A stretch of DNA of 64,000 nucleotides from Roseiarcus sp963741845 (GCA_963741845.1 CAVUJV010000016.1:62001-126000); one strand, 5' to 3'; shown: positions 8,488-18,437, counted from the stretch's first letter. Notes: a model not told the origin generated them from the sequence alone. Program-made: numbers and translations.

Positions 8488-8948
8488 CTTCGTCCGAGTT
8501 CTCCGAGCTGACCCCTAGATATAGGCGGGGACCATGCCCCTGGCAGCCGCCTTCCCTTGGCGACCTTCGTGTTGCGTTCCGTCCGCACCCAGCCTTGTCG
8601 GCCCGCGGCGAATCCCATTGTCATGGAAAAAGGGAAACTCCCTCGGCGACCGGGCGGGAAGCGTTATCGTGGGCGTGAAGCCGCGCGGCTAAACGGTACG
8701 GCGAAACCGCCGTTTTCCGCATTGAGAAAAAGTTGAACCTCAACCGCAAATCGCTCGCCCTCCCGTTCGCGTTCCGCGAACGGAGCCCACTGAAAAATAC
8801 TAGCGCATCGAGCGCGTTTTTTAAAGATGCTTTATCACCGCAAAACACAAGTTTTGGGCCTTTCTTTTCCTCCCGCTCGGGGGGCGATACCGGTTGTCGC
8901 TGGTTTAGACATGAACGACGGATCCTGGTCGAAAAACGAACCTGAACT
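8488..8948. other. 461-base intergenic region upstream of the first cold-shock gene
   Basis: No gene recognised. It is more AT-rich than its surroundings, especially 8786-8870. It contains a perfect 9-bp hairpin CCGTTCGCG-TTC-CGCGAACGG (8763-8783) without a clear U-tract, and a small GCGC-ATCGA-GCGC stem (8803-8815) next to T- and A-runs. It probably carries the promoter and untranslated leader of the cold-shock gene. Confidence 0.5.
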
Positions 8949-9215
8949 TCATTCGGCTCCGCAGGGGACCAAAACGACGATCTCGCGTCTGCATTCGCCT
9001 CCGATCGATCCGGTCGCTCCATAGTCGATCGCCGGGTGTGAGGTTCTGAGAGCCGGGGCCGGCGTCTCCGGCGCCGCGCGCAGCGCCAGTTCGCGCTCGG
9101 CAAAGCGGACGGCCGCGATCCCGAGCGCGCTCGATGTGGCGGAAGCCAGAACCGCCGCAGCCGTCGCCGCCCGGATCATCCGTCCGCCGTCCCAATCGTC
9201 GAAAAAGCTGCTCAT
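8949..9215 (-). CDS. Small single-pass membrane protein, unknown function
   Basis: 88-residue open frame starting MSSFFDDWDGGRMIRAA, with one hydrophobic segment (about residues 14-35, AATAAAVLASATSSALGIAA). A polar C-terminal tail contains two cysteines. The ATG at 9215 has a GAGG element 5 bases upstream. It lies 63 bases beyond the parE stop on the same strand. I recognise no family; coding status rests on the ribosome-binding site, the hydrophobic helix and strand agreement. Confidence 0.5.
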   Translation of the reverse strand: MSSFFDDWDGGRMIRAATAAAVLASATSSALGIAAVRFAERELALRAAPETPAPALRTSHPAIDYGATGSIGGECRREIVVLVPCGAE

Positions 9216-9278
9216 GACCGCCTCGCGTCCGCGATTCGCAAGGCCATGAATCGGCGAAGAGGTGAACAAAGCCTTGCG

Positions 9279-11300
9279 CTACACGTCCACGAGCTCGATC
9301 GCCTTCGGCGCGCGCTCCTGAATGAAAGCGAAACGCGCTTCGGGCTTCGTTCCCATCAGCCGCTCGACGGTCTCCGAGGTCGCCTTGAGGTCGCCCTCGA
9401 CGACGGCGACCCGCAGGAGCGTGCGTCTTGCCGGGTGCATGGTCGTGTCGCGCAGATCCTTCATCGGCATTTCGCCGAGGCCCTTGAAGCGGCTGACCTC
9501 GATCGCGCCCCTGCCGCTGAAGCCGGACTTCAGCAATTGCTCCTTATGCGCGTCGTCGCGCGCATAAACCGAGTTCGCGCCCTGCGTCAGCCGATAGAGC
9601 GGCGGGACCGCAAGATAGAGGTGGCCTTCCTCGATCAGCCTGGGCGTTTGCCTGAAGAAAAAGGTGATGAGCAGCGACGCGATATGCGCGCCGTCCACGT
9701 CCGCGTCGGTCATGATGATGACCTTGTCGTAGCGGAGGTCCTCGGCGCGGTAGTGCGAGCCCGAGCCCACGCCGAGCGCCTGAATGAGGTCGCTGAGCTG
9801 CTGGTTCTGGGCGAGCTTGTCGCGGGTGGCGGAGGCGACGTTGAGGATCTTGCCCCGCAGCGGCAGCACCGCCTGGCTGGCGCGGTCGCGGGCCTGTTTG
9901 GCGGAGCCTCCGGCCGAATCGCCCTCGACGATAAAGAGTTCAGACCCTTGCGCGGACGAGTTCGTGCAGTCCGCGAGCTTTCCGGGCAGGCGCAGCTTTC
10001 GCGTCGCGTTCTTGCGCGCGACATCCTTCTCCATGCGGCGGCGGAGGCGCTCTTCGGCGCGCTCGACCGACCAGTCGAGAAGCTTCGCCGCCTGGCTGGG
10101 CGCCGCGGCCAGCCAGTGATCGAAGGCGTCGCGCACCGCGCTCTCGACCAGCCGCGCCGCCTCGACGGTTTGCAGCCGGCCCTTGTTCTGACCCTGAAAC
10201 TCGGGCTCGCGGATGAAGACGGAAATCAGCGCCGCCGCGCCCGTCATCACGTCCTCGGCGGTGAGGGCTGAGGCCCGCTTCGATTGCCCGATCCGTTCGG
10301 CGTGGTCTTTCAGGCCGCGCAGGAGGGCGGAGCGAAGCCCGGCTTCATGCGTGCCGCCGTCGGGCGTCGGGATCGTGTTGCAATAGGAATGGACGAAGCC
10401 GTCCGCCGCCGCGAGCCATGCGATGGCCCATTCCACGGCGCCATGCTTGCCCGTCTTCTCGTATTTGCCGGTGAAGACCTGATCGGCGACCTGCGTCTCG
10501 CCCTCGATGTCGGCGGCGAGATAATCCTTGAGGCCGCCCGGAAAATGGAAGGCCGCCTCGGCGGGAATTTTGGAGTTTTCGCCGAGCAGCGAGGGGGCGC
10601 ATTTCCAGCGGATCTCGACGCCGCCGAAGAGATAGGCCTTGGATCGCGCCATCTTGAAGACGCGCGCCGGGTCGAAATGCGCGCCAGCGCCGAAAATCTG
10701 GGGATCGGGCAGGAAGCGCACTTTCGTGCCGCGCCGGTTCGGCGCCTTGCCGACGATCGTCAGCGCCGAGGTCGGCTTGCCGCGCTCGAAGGTCTGCCGG
10801 TAGAGCGTCTGGCCGCGCGCCACCTCGACTTCGAGCTTTTCCGAGAGCGCGTTGACCACCGAGACGCCGACGCCATGCAGGCCGCCGGAGGTCTCGTAGG
10901 CGCCGCTGTCGAATTTCCCGCCCGCGTGGAGCATCGTCATGATGACTTCGAGCGCCGATTTCTTCGGGAATTTCGGGTGCGGATCGACCGGCATGCCGCG
11001 CCCGTTGTCGTTGACGCTAAGCCAGCCGCCTTCCTCCAGCGTCACTTCGATGAAGCTCGCGTAGCCGGCGACCGCCTCGTCCATCGCATTGTCGATCACC
11101 TCGGCGAAGAGGTGATGGAGCGCATTGGCGTCCGTGCCGCCGATATACATGCCGGGGCGGCGGCGCACGGGTTCCAGCCCTTCGAGGACCTCGATGGCGC
11201 TGGCGTTGTATTCGCTCTCGCTCAAGGGGCCGTTGCGAACGGGCTTTCCCTTGGGCGGAACAGGCTTGCCGCGCGGGGCGGCGGCGAAGAGATCATTCAT
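9279..11300 (-). CDS. parE: DNA topoisomerase IV subunit B
   Basis: ATPase subunit of topoisomerase IV, which unlinks daughter chromosomes. 673 aa, normal for ParE and shorter than GyrB. GHKL ATPase motifs: EVIDNAMDEAVAGY, NDNGRGMPV, GGLHGVGVSVVNALS. TOPRIM motifs: EGDSAGGSAKQARDR and DADVDGAHIASLL. The C-terminal FKGLGEM stretch is present. The ATG at 11300 leaves a Lys/Pro-rich tail before the conserved LEPVRRRPGMYIGG. The partner parC is not in the window. Confidence 0.96.
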   Translation of the reverse strand: MNDLFAAAPRGKPVPPKGKPVRNGPLSESEYNASAIEVLEGLEPVRRRPGMYIGGTDANALHHLFAEVIDNAMDEAVAGYASFIEVTLEEGGWLSVNDNGRGMPVDPHPKFPKKSALEVIMTMLHAGGKFDSGAYETSGGLHGVGVSVVNALSEKLEVEVARGQTLYRQTFERGKPTSALTIVGKAPNRRGTKVRFLPDPQIFGAGAHFDPARVFKMARSKAYLFGGVEIRWKCAPSLLGENSKIPAEAAFHFPGGLKDYLAADIEGETQVADQVFTGKYEKTGKHGAVEWAIAWLAAADGFVHSYCNTIPTPDGGTHEAGLRSALLRGLKDHAERIGQSKRASALTAEDVMTGAAALISVFIREPEFQGQNKGRLQTVEAARLVESAVRDAFDHWLAAAPSQAAKLLDWSVERAEERLRRRMEKDVARKNATRKLRLPGKLADCTNSSAQGSELFIVEGDSAGGSAKQARDRASQAVLPLRGKILNVASATRDKLAQNQQLSDLIQALGVGSGSHYRAEDLRYDKVIIMTDADVDGAHIASLLITFFFRQTPRLIEEGHLYLAVPPLYRLTQGANSVYARDDAHKEQLLKSGFSGRGAIEVSRFKGLGEMPMKDLRDTTMHPARRTLLRVAVVEGDLKATSETVERLMGTKPEARFAFIQERAPKAIELVDV

Positions 11301-11457
11301 GAGGCGTCACAAGGTTGCACGCGAATCGCTTCGCGCGAGCGTAGCACAGAACGAAAAGAGAACCCCGGGGCAATTGGGGCCAGCGCGCGCGAGCGTTGGC
11401 GTCCCTTGTGGGGAAAACCCGGCGGAAGAAGGTCCATGGATGGGAGCGGCGCGGTTC

Positions 11458-12252
11458 TCACATCCCCGTCAGCAGCGCCCGCGTCGCGGCGGCGACGTCC
11501 GGTTGGCGCATGAGCGATTCGCCGACGAGGAAAGTCTCGATGCCGGCTTTCGCGAGGCGCTGGCAGTCGGCATGGCTCGAAATGCCGCTTTCGGCGACGA
11601 CGATCCGCCCGGGCGGGATGAGGGGCATGAGCTTCTCGCAGACTTCGAGCTTCGTCTCGAAGGTCCGCAAGTCCCGGTTGTTGATGCCGATGAGCCGGCC
11701 TTCCAGCGTCAGCGCCCGCTTGAGTTCGGTCTCGTTATGGGTCTCGATGAGAACGTCGAGGCCGAGGTCGTGGGCGGTCTTGTTCAGCGCCTTCGCGGTC
11801 TCGTCGTCCACCGCCGCCATGATGATGAGGATGCAGTCCGCGCCCCAGGCGCGCGCTTCCGTCACCTGATAGGGATCGAAGAGGAAGTCCTTGCGCAGGA
11901 TGGGAAGGTGCGTCGCTTTTCGCGCCTTCATCAAATGTTCCGGCGACCCCTGGAACGAGGGAAAGTCGGTCAGCACCGAAAGGCAGGACGCGCCGCCCTC
12001 CTGATAGGCCCTGGCGAGCGAGGCCGGCGCGAAATCCTCGCGGATGAGGCCCTTCGAGGGGCTTGCCCGCTTGATCTCGGCGATGAGCCCGAAGCGCCCC
12101 TCCTCCAGGGCGCGCTCCAGCGCCTTGGTGAAGCCGCGCGGCGGCGATTGTCCGGAAATCTCCCGTTCGAGGGTCGCGCGCGGCACGCGCACTTTGGCCT
12201 CAGCGATCTCGCGCCGCTTGTAGGTCTCGATCTTCTTCAGGATGTCGGCCAT
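11458..12252 (-). CDS. trpC: Indole-3-glycerol-phosphate synthase
   Basis: Closes the indole ring of CdRP in tryptophan synthesis. 264 aa, a single-function TrpC without a fused TrpF. TIM-barrel catalytic motifs: the Lys in EIKRASPSKG, the second Lys in ILRKDFLFDPYQV, the Glu in DVLIETHNETE, GINNRDLRTF and VVAESGI. It starts 16 bases after the trpD stop and is the last gene of trpG-trpD-trpC. The next gene on this strand is parE; moaC and moeA, common neighbours in related genomes, are absent. Confidence 0.96.
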   Translation of the reverse strand: MADILKKIETYKRREIAEAKVRVPRATLEREISGQSPPRGFTKALERALEEGRFGLIAEIKRASPSKGLIREDFAPASLARAYQEGGASCLSVLTDFPSFQGSPEHLMKARKATHLPILRKDFLFDPYQVTEARAWGADCILIIMAAVDDETAKALNKTAHDLGLDVLIETHNETELKRALTLEGRLIGINNRDLRTFETKLEVCEKLMPLIPPGRIVVAESGISSHADCQRLAKAGIETFLVGESLMRQPDVAAATRALLTGM

Positions 12253-12268
12253 CGGCGTATCCGACTTA

Positions 12269-13282
12269 TCAGGCGTTGGAGATCGAGATCAATCGTTCGA
12301 GCGTCTTCCTGGCGGCGCCGGAGCGGATCGCGGCGTCGGCGAGGCCGACGCCTTCCTTGAGCGAGCCGGCCTTTCCGGCGACGATGAGCGCGGCGGCGGC
12401 GTTGAGCATGGCGATGTCGCGATAGGCGTTCTCGGCGCCTTCGAGCACGTCGGTCAGCGCCTTTGCGTTCTGGTGCGGCTCGCCGCCCTTGAGCGCCTCC
12501 GGCGCGGCGCGCTTGAGGCCAGCCTCTTCGGGCGTGACTTCGAAAGCGCGGATTGCGCCGTCCTTTAGCTCCACGACTTTGGTCGGGCCTGTCGTCGTGA
12601 TCTCGTCCAGCCCGTCCGACCCATAAGTGATCCAGACCCGCTCGGAGCCGAGATTGCGGAGCACTTCCGCCATCGGCTCCAGCCACACCGCGGAAAACAC
12701 GCCGAGCACCTGACGCTTGACGCCCGCCGGATTGGAGAGCGGGCCCAGCAGATTGAAGATCGTGCGCGTGCCGAGCTCCGCCCGGGTCGGGCCCACGTTG
12801 CGCATCGCCGCGTGATGCGTCGTCGCCATCATGAAGCCGATGCCGGCCTCGGCGATGCAGCGCTCGACGACTTCCGGCGGCAGGCCGATCCTGACGCCGA
12901 GCGAGCCGAGCGTGTCCGCCGCGCCGGCGCGCGAGGAGGCGGCGCGGTTGCCGTGCTTGGCGATCGGAACGCCGCAGGCGGCGGCGAGGATCGAAGCGAG
13001 CGTGGAGACGTTGTAGGAGCCGGAACTGTCGCCGCCCGTGCCGACGATATCGACCGCGCCGGGGGGCGCTTTCACCGGCAGCATCTTGGCGCGCATCGCC
13101 TCGACGGCGCCGGTGATCTCCTCGACCGTTTCGCCGCGCACGCGCAAGGCCATGAGGAAGCCGCCCATTTGCGAGGGCGTCACCTCGCCGGACAGCATCG
13201 CGTCGAAAGCGGCCGCGGCCTCGGCGCGCGTGAGCGCGGCGCCGGCGGCGACCTTGGCGATGAGAGGTTTGAAGGATTCCAT
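12269..13282 (-). CDS. trpD: Anthranilate phosphoribosyltransferase
   Basis: Transfers phosphoribose from PRPP to anthranilate. 337 aa. The phosphate/PRPP-binding glycine-rich motif DIVGTGGDSSGSYNVST, the KHGNRAASSRAGAADTLGSLG segment split by the N-terminal helical domain, and FNLLGPLSNPAG are all present. ATG at 13282, 17 bases after the trpG stop, in the trpGDC operon. Confidence 0.96.
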   Translation of the reverse strand: MESFKPLIAKVAAGAALTRAEAAAAFDAMLSGEVTPSQMGGFLMALRVRGETVEEITGAVEAMRAKMLPVKAPPGAVDIVGTGGDSSGSYNVSTLASILAAACGVPIAKHGNRAASSRAGAADTLGSLGVRIGLPPEVVERCIAEAGIGFMMATTHHAAMRNVGPTRAELGTRTIFNLLGPLSNPAGVKRQVLGVFSAVWLEPMAEVLRNLGSERVWITYGSDGLDEITTTGPTKVVELKDGAIRAFEVTPEEAGLKRAAPEALKGGEPHQNAKALTDVLEGAENAYRDIAMLNAAAALIVAGKAGSLKEGVGLADAAIRSGAARKTLERLISISNA

Positions 13283-13299
13283 CGGCTCTTGAAGGGCTC

Positions 13300-13902
13300 T
13301 CAGCGGGCGTCGTCGCGCGTCCCGAAGGCCGCCGCGAGTTCGAGGAAATTGCGCAGAATGTCGCGGCCGTGCTCGCTCGCGATGCTCTCCGGGTGAAACT
13401 GAACGCCGAAGACGGGCTTCTCCCTGTGCTCGACCGCCATGATGAGCCCGTCGTCCGTCTCGGCGCTGACTTCGAGCGCCTCCGGCCTGGTCGCGCGGTC
13501 GATGATGAGCGAGTGGTAGCGCGTCGCCTCGAACGGCCCGTTGAGGCCGCGAAACAGGCCCTTCGCATTATGGCTGATGCGCGAGGTCTTGCCGTGCAGG
13601 GGCTGGGGCGCCCGGACGACTTCGCCGCCGAACGCCTGTCCGATCGCCTGATGGCCGAGGCAGACGCCGAGGATCGGGGTCGTATCGGAGGCCGCCCGGA
13701 CAAGGTCGAGGCAAATTCCGGCTTCGTTCGGGGTGCAGGGCCCGGGGGAAAGCACGATGGCGTCCGGCCTGGCTTCGAGCACGTCGCCGACGCCGATTTC
13801 GTCGTTGCGCCACACGGACACGTCGGCCCCCAGCTCGCCAAGGTAGTGGACGAGATTGAAGGTAAAGCTGTCGTAATTGTCGATCAGCGCGACGCGAGCC
13901 AT
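13300..13902 (-). CDS. trpG: Anthranilate synthase component II (glutamine amidotransferase)
   Basis: Glutaminase subunit that feeds ammonia to chorismate-using TrpE, and possibly to PabB. 200 aa. Class I amidotransferase triad: nucleophile Cys in GVCLGHQAIGQAFGG, His-Glu in FGVQFHPES. The N-terminal IDNYDSFTFNLVHYL is typical. First gene of trpGDC; trpE is not in the window. The 116-base gap upstream, before the photolyase stop, probably holds the operon promoter. Confidence 0.95.
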   Translation of the reverse strand: MARVALIDNYDSFTFNLVHYLGELGADVSVWRNDEIGVGDVLEARPDAIVLSPGPCTPNEAGICLDLVRAASDTTPILGVCLGHQAIGQAFGGEVVRAPQPLHGKTSRISHNAKGLFRGLNGPFEATRYHSLIIDRATRPEALEVSAETDDGLIMAVEHREKPVFGVQFHPESIASEHGRDILRNFLELAAAFGTRDDAR

Positions 13903-14018
13903 CCCTTGTCCTTTACGGAGCGAGCCGCCTTTTCCGACGGCGGGCGCGGCCCGTCAAGCCGAATGGATCGCCGCGTCGTGGCCGGAGGCGCGAAGGGCCG
14001 CCCTGCGACGCGGCGGCT

Positions 14019-15464
14019 CTAGCTTTCCTTCCCCCGCATCGCGTCGAACGCCGCCAGCGCCCGCGCGCGGGCGGCGGCGTGATCGACGATCGGGCTCGGA
14101 TAGGTTTTGCCCAGCGCGACGCCTGCCTTGCGAAGGGCTTCGTCCGGAGCTTCCCACGGCTTGTGAATGTGGAGAGTGTCAAGCTTCGCAAGCTCGGGGA
14201 CCCAGCGGCGCACATAAGCGCCGTCCGCGTCGAATTTCTCCCCCTGCAGAACGGGGTTGAAGATGCGAAAGTAGGGCGCGGCGTCCGCGCCGGAGCCGGC
14301 GACCCATTGCCAGTTCATCGTGTTGCTGGCGGGGTCGGCGTCGCAGAGCGTGTCCCAGAACCATTCCTCGCCGGACCGCCAGTCGATCATGAGATGCTTG
14401 GCGAGAAAGGACGCGACGACCATCCGCACGCGGTTGTGCATGTATCCCGTGCGCCAGAGCTGGCGCATGCCGGCGTCCACGACCGGATAGCCGGTGAGCC
14501 CCCTGGACCAGGCGCGCAGCGCCGTCTCGTCGCTGCGCCACGGAAATCGCGCGAAGGCCTCGCGCATGGGCTTCGTCGCCATGTCCGGAAAAGCGTAAAG
14601 CTGGGCATAGGCGAAATCGCGCCAGCCAAGTTCGGCGCGAAACTTCTCCGCCGCGCGGATCAGGCGGGGATCCTCGGCGGCGGCCCGCTCCGCCGCCTCC
14701 GCCGCGCGCCGCGCCGAAATCTCGCCGAAGGCGAGATGGGCCGAGAGTCGCGACGTCGCGTCCCGGCCCGGCAGGTCGCGCCGCTCGGGGTAATCCGCCA
14801 GATCGTCCGCGACGAAGCGCCTCAGCGCATCGAGCGCGCCTTCTTCGCCGGGCGTTTCGCCTTCGGCGAGTTCCCCGGACCAGTCGGGCTTCGTCGGCAG
14901 GAGCCCGAGCGCCTTGATCGGGACGCGCTCGGGCGCGTCCTTCGGCCACTCCGCGGCGTGAAGCCGCGCCGGGGCGGGCAGGGGGGCGGAGAGCGCGCCG
15001 AGCCCCTGATGGCGCCGCCAGAAGGCGGAGAACGTGAGGGGCGGGCGCCCGTCCTTCGCAATCTCCCACGGCTCGCGCATGAGCCGCCCGTTGAAGCTCA
15101 GCGCCTCGACGCCGCGCTCGCGCAATTTCATTTTCACGGCGGAATCGAGGGCGATGGCGTCGGCCTCGTATCGCCGGGTCCAGAGGATTCGGCCCGCGTC
15201 AGCCGCCGCCGCGAGCCGCAGCAGCGTCTCGTCCGCCCGGCCGGCGAGAATGTCGAGCCGCGCGCCGCGCGCCTCGAGCCTCGCCCCGAACGCCTCAAGC
15301 GCCTTCGCGAGCCGCCATTTCGAGGCCCCGCCGGGAGGCCGGCCATTCTCCGGGCGCTCGTCGTGGACATAGACGAAGAGGGCGGGGCGCTCGGCCGCCG
15401 CCGCGATCGCGGGCTGGTCGTCGAGCCGGAAGTCGTTGCGCAGCCAGACGATGTCGACGCTCAC
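14019..15464 (-). CDS. phrB: Deoxyribodipyrimidine photolyase
   Basis: Light-driven repair of UV cyclobutane pyrimidine dimers; FAD enzyme. 481 aa from the GTG at 15464 (reading SVDIVWLRNDFRLDD), which has GGAGGAGG upstream; the long frame beyond it is rejected. It has an N-terminal antenna (Rossmann-like) domain and a C-terminal FAD domain with WRDFAYAQLYAFP, MRQLWRTGYMHNRVRM and SNTMNWQWVAGSGADA. Single gene, normal length, class I-type. Confidence 0.95.
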   Translation of the reverse strand: MSVDIVWLRNDFRLDDQPAIAAAAERPALFVYVHDERPENGRPPGGASKWRLAKALEAFGARLEARGARLDILAGRADETLLRLAAAADAGRILWTRRYEADAIALDSAVKMKLRERGVEALSFNGRLMREPWEIAKDGRPPLTFSAFWRRHQGLGALSAPLPAPARLHAAEWPKDAPERVPIKALGLLPTKPDWSGELAEGETPGEEGALDALRRFVADDLADYPERRDLPGRDATSRLSAHLAFGEISARRAAEAAERAAAEDPRLIRAAEKFRAELGWRDFAYAQLYAFPDMATKPMREAFARFPWRSDETALRAWSRGLTGYPVVDAGMRQLWRTGYMHNRVRMVVASFLAKHLMIDWRSGEEWFWDTLCDADPASNTMNWQWVAGSGADAAPYFRIFNPVLQGEKFDADGAYVRRWVPELAKLDTLHIHKPWEAPDEALRKAGVALGKTYPSPIVDHAAARARALAAFDAMRGKES

Positions 15465-15590
15465 GGCGATTGGCCTCCTCCGGGGAACGCGCGGCCCGGC
15501 GTCCGGCTCCCGGAATCGGCGTCGGTTGCGCCGTCCGCCGTGAGCGGCTAACTGCCTGCCGCCCGAACCGTCGCCGCATGGCAGCATCGC

Positions 15591-16363
15591 ATGAACACTC
15601 CAACTTTGGCTCTTATCGTCGCGCTGGCCGTGTTCGCGGGCGGCGCCGTCGGCTTGATCCTGCAGCATTTCCTGCCGGAAAAATTCACCACCGGCGGGCC
15701 GCGCGACATGATCGGGGCGGTGGTCGGCCTCCTGACGCTGCTCTCGGCCCTCGTCCTTGGACTTCTGATCTGGACGGCCTACGGCGTCTACGCCGGTCAG
15801 AACAGGCGATCCAGAACTCTTGCCGCGAAGGTTTTGCAGTTGGACCTCGCGCTTTCCGACTATGGACCGGAGGCGAAGGACTTGCGGCTGCAGTTGCGCG
15901 ATGGACTCGGCAAGACGATCGACGAGGTCTGGGGTTCCAATATCGTCAACGGCGAATTCGTCGTCGCAGAATTTCTCGGCGGCGATCCGCAACCTGCGCG
16001 CCCGCGCAGGCGGCCCTCAACAAGCTTCACCCGACGACCGACGAACAGAGCAAGGCGCTCGCCGCGGCCAACGCCGCGGCGAACTCGATCGCCCAGTCCC
16101 GGCTGGCGATGGCCTTCGCCCTCTCGGCGCCGATCTCCCTGCCGCTGGTTGACACGGTCGTGGTCTGGGCGGTGCTGATCTTCGTCGGATTCGGGCTTAT
16201 GTCGAAGGGCAATCCCATGTCGATTTTCGTCGCGATCGTCGGCGCGATGGCGATTGCGTCGGCCTTCCACCTGATCCTCGACCTCAGCAGCCCTTACACT
16301 GGGGTTTTCCGCGTCTCGTCCGCTCCGCTCGAACAGGTGCTGGCGGTGATGGGGAAGGAGTGA
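15591..16363 (+). pseudogene. DUF4239-type membrane protein, frameshifted twice
   Basis: The first half (ATG 15591, residues to about NGEFVVAEFLGG) has an N-terminal helix and the RDMIGAVVGLLTLLSALVLGLLIWTAYGVY segment region of the family. A middle piece, AAIRNLRARA, is in the next frame. The second half, from ALNKLHPTTDEQ to AVMGKE, is in a third frame and carries two more membrane helices. Adding one CG/GC at about 15980-15986 and one at about 16007-16014 gives a single smooth 258-residue protein. Without repair the gene is broken. DUF4239 (bestrophin-like) proteins have no firm function. Confidence 0.8.
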
Positions 16364-16427
16364 CGCCGCGTCGTCGCGAGGAAATGACTTGCCTCGCCGG
16401 ATTCTCCGCGCATAGCTCCTTTCCGTC

Positions 16428-17678
16428 ATGACTGCTTCGGCCGAGGCCGCGAGGCCGCCCGAGCCCATAGCGCGGGCGCCCCTGATCGCGCGCGGGGAGC
16501 CCCGTTTCCGCCGCATCAACATCGCCATGTTCATCGCGGGGCTCGGCACCTTTGCGGTGCTCTACTGCGTGCAGCCGCTGATGCCCGCCTTCGCAGAGGG
16601 ATTTGGGTTGTCGCCGGCCGCGGCGAGCCTGTCGCTCTCGGCGGCGACAGGCGTGATGGCGGTCGCGATGTTCGGCGCAGGCGCGCTCTCGGAGCAATTC
16701 GGCCGCAAGCGCGTGATGACCGTCTCCATCGCCTCCGCCGCGGGCGCGACGGTGCTGGCCGCCTTCGCGCCGAACTGGACCGTTCTCGTCGCCTTGCGGG
16801 CGCTGGCCGGATTCGCCCTCTCGGGCGTGCCCGCCGTCGCGATGGCGCATCTGGCCGAAGAAGTGGACCGGACCGACATCGGACTGGCGATGGGCCTCTA
16901 TATCGGGGGCTCGACCCTCGGGGGCATGGGCGGGCGGCTTGCCGGGGCGGCGATCCTCGAACATGGCGGCTGGCGGCTTGCGATCGGGCTCATCGGCGCT
17001 GTTTCGCTCGCGGGCGCCGTCCTCTTCGCGCTTGCCTTGCCCCGCGAGCGGCGAACGGAGCATGGCGCGAGGCTTCCGAAAATCCTGCCGGCCATCCGCC
17101 TCCATCTCTCCGATCCGGGCCTGCGCTATCTCTTCGCGCTCGGCTTCCTGCTGATGGGCAGCTTCGTCACCATCTATAACTACATCGGCTTCCGCCTCGC
17201 GGCGCCGCCTTTCTCGCTGAGCCAGACGGCGATCGGCTTCATCTTCGTGCTCTATCTCATTGGAACCGTGGTCTCGCCGGTCGTGGGCGAGCTTGCGGGC
17301 CGGTTCGGCCGGCGCAAGGTGATCGGCTTCGCCATCGCCCTGATGCCGCTCGGCGTGCTCGTGACGCTGCCGGACAATGTGCCGCTGATCGTCCTCGGCG
17401 TTGCGCTCGTGACCGCGGGTTTCTTCGGCGGGCACTCGATCGCTTCGAGCTGGGTCGGCCTGCGCGCGGAAAAAGCGCGCGCCCAGGCGAGCGCGCTCTA
17501 TCTGTTCTTCTATTACCTCGGCTCCAGCATCGCGGGCTCGCTCGGAGGGTTCGCCTTCGCGCATGGCGCGTGGCGCGGGGTTGCGATCTTCGTCGGCGCG
17601 CTGGTCGCGCTCGCCTTCTTCGTCGCGCTGCGGCTGTCGCGCGTGCCGCCGCCAGCGCATATGCTTCGCCGGGCCTGA
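16428..17678 (+). CDS. MFS transporter, YnfM/arabinose-efflux-like
   Basis: Twelve-helix drug:proton antiporter-type protein, 416 aa. Typical features: FAVLYCVQPLMPAF in helix 1, the loop 2-3 motif SEQFGRKRVM, the repeat of this motif GRFGRRKVIGF in the second half, and GHSIASSWVGLRA. The substrate cannot be told from sequence. It ends 3 bases before recO. Confidence 0.9.
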   Translation: MTASAEAARPPEPIARAPLIARGEPRFRRINIAMFIAGLGTFAVLYCVQPLMPAFAEGFGLSPAAASLSLSAATGVMAVAMFGAGALSEQFGRKRVMTVSIASAAGATVLAAFAPNWTVLVALRALAGFALSGVPAVAMAHLAEEVDRTDIGLAMGLYIGGSTLGGMGGRLAGAAILEHGGWRLAIGLIGAVSLAGAVLFALALPRERRTEHGARLPKILPAIRLHLSDPGLRYLFALGFLLMGSFVTIYNYIGFRLAAPPFSLSQTAIGFIFVLYLIGTVVSPVVGELAGRFGRRKVIGFAIALMPLGVLVTLPDNVPLIVLGVALVTAGFFGGHSIASSWVGLRAEKARAQASALYLFFYYLGSSIAGSLGGFAFAHGAWRGVAIFVGALVALAFFVALRLSRVPPPAHMLRRA

Positions 17679-17681
17679 CCG

Positions 17682-18437
17682 ATGGAATGGCGCGACGAAG
17701 GGCTCGTCCTTGGCGTCCGCCGGCACGGCGAGCATTCCGTGATCGTCGAGGCGATGACGCGCGAGCACGGACGCCATCTCGGTCTCGTGCGCGGCGGACG
17801 ATCCGCGCGCCTCTCCGCCGCTGTCCAGCCCGGCAATACGCTGGGCCTCGTCTGGCGGGCGCGGCTTGACGAGCATCTCGGCGCCTTCGCCGTCGAGCCG
17901 CTTGCCTTGCGGGCCGGACGGTTGATGGCGAGCGCGCTCGCGCTTGCCGGCGTCAACTATCTCGCCGTGCTCGTCCGGTTCCTGCCCGAGCGCGATCCGC
18001 ACGCGCGCGTCTATGAGACGCTGACGCTGATCGCGGACCGTCTCGACGATACGGCGCTCGTGCCTTCGCTCGTCGCGCGGTTCGAGGCGCAGATCCTCGC
18101 CGAATGCGGCTTCCGTCTCGATCTTGCCCGCTGCGCGGCGACGGGGGCGCGCGAAAACCTCGCCTATGTCTCGCCGAAATCGGGCAGGGCGGTGAGCCTC
18201 GAGGCGGGCGCGCCGTGGCGCGACCGGCTCCTGCCGCTGCCGCGGTTCCTGCGGGACGACACGGACTTCGAGGCGCATCCGAGCGCCGACGACATCGCGG
18301 ACGGCTTCCGCATGACCGGCTTCTTCCTTGCGCGCGACCTGTTTGCCGCGCGAGGCGAGGACCTGCCGGAGTCCCGCCGCATTTTCCTCGCCGCCGTCGG
18401 GCGCGCCCAGGGCGCCTCCGCCGCGAAGCGATCGTGA
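17682..18437 (+). CDS. recO: DNA repair protein RecO
   Basis: Mediator that loads RecA with RecR in the RecF pathway. 251 aa. An N-terminal OB fold (MEWRDEGLVLGVRRHGEHS, GLVRGGRS) is followed by a helical domain with FEAQILAECGFRLDLARCAATG and the end FLARDLF. The zinc cysteines seen in some RecO proteins are reduced here to two. It follows the MFS gene with a 3-base gap. Confidence 0.93.
   Translation: MEWRDEGLVLGVRRHGEHSVIVEAMTREHGRHLGLVRGGRSARLSAAVQPGNTLGLVWRARLDEHLGAFAVEPLALRAGRLMASALALAGVNYLAVLVRFLPERDPHARVYETLTLIADRLDDTALVPSLVARFEAQILAECGFRLDLARCAATGARENLAYVSPKSGRAVSLEAGAPWRDRLLPLPRFLRDDTDFEAHPSADDIADGFRMTGFFLARDLFAARGEDLPESRRIFLAAVGRAQGASAAKRS

Noticed and set aside
8763..8783. Hairpin CCGTTCGCG-TTC-CGCGAACGG as a terminator
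   Set aside because: No U-tract on either strand and no gene ending next to it.
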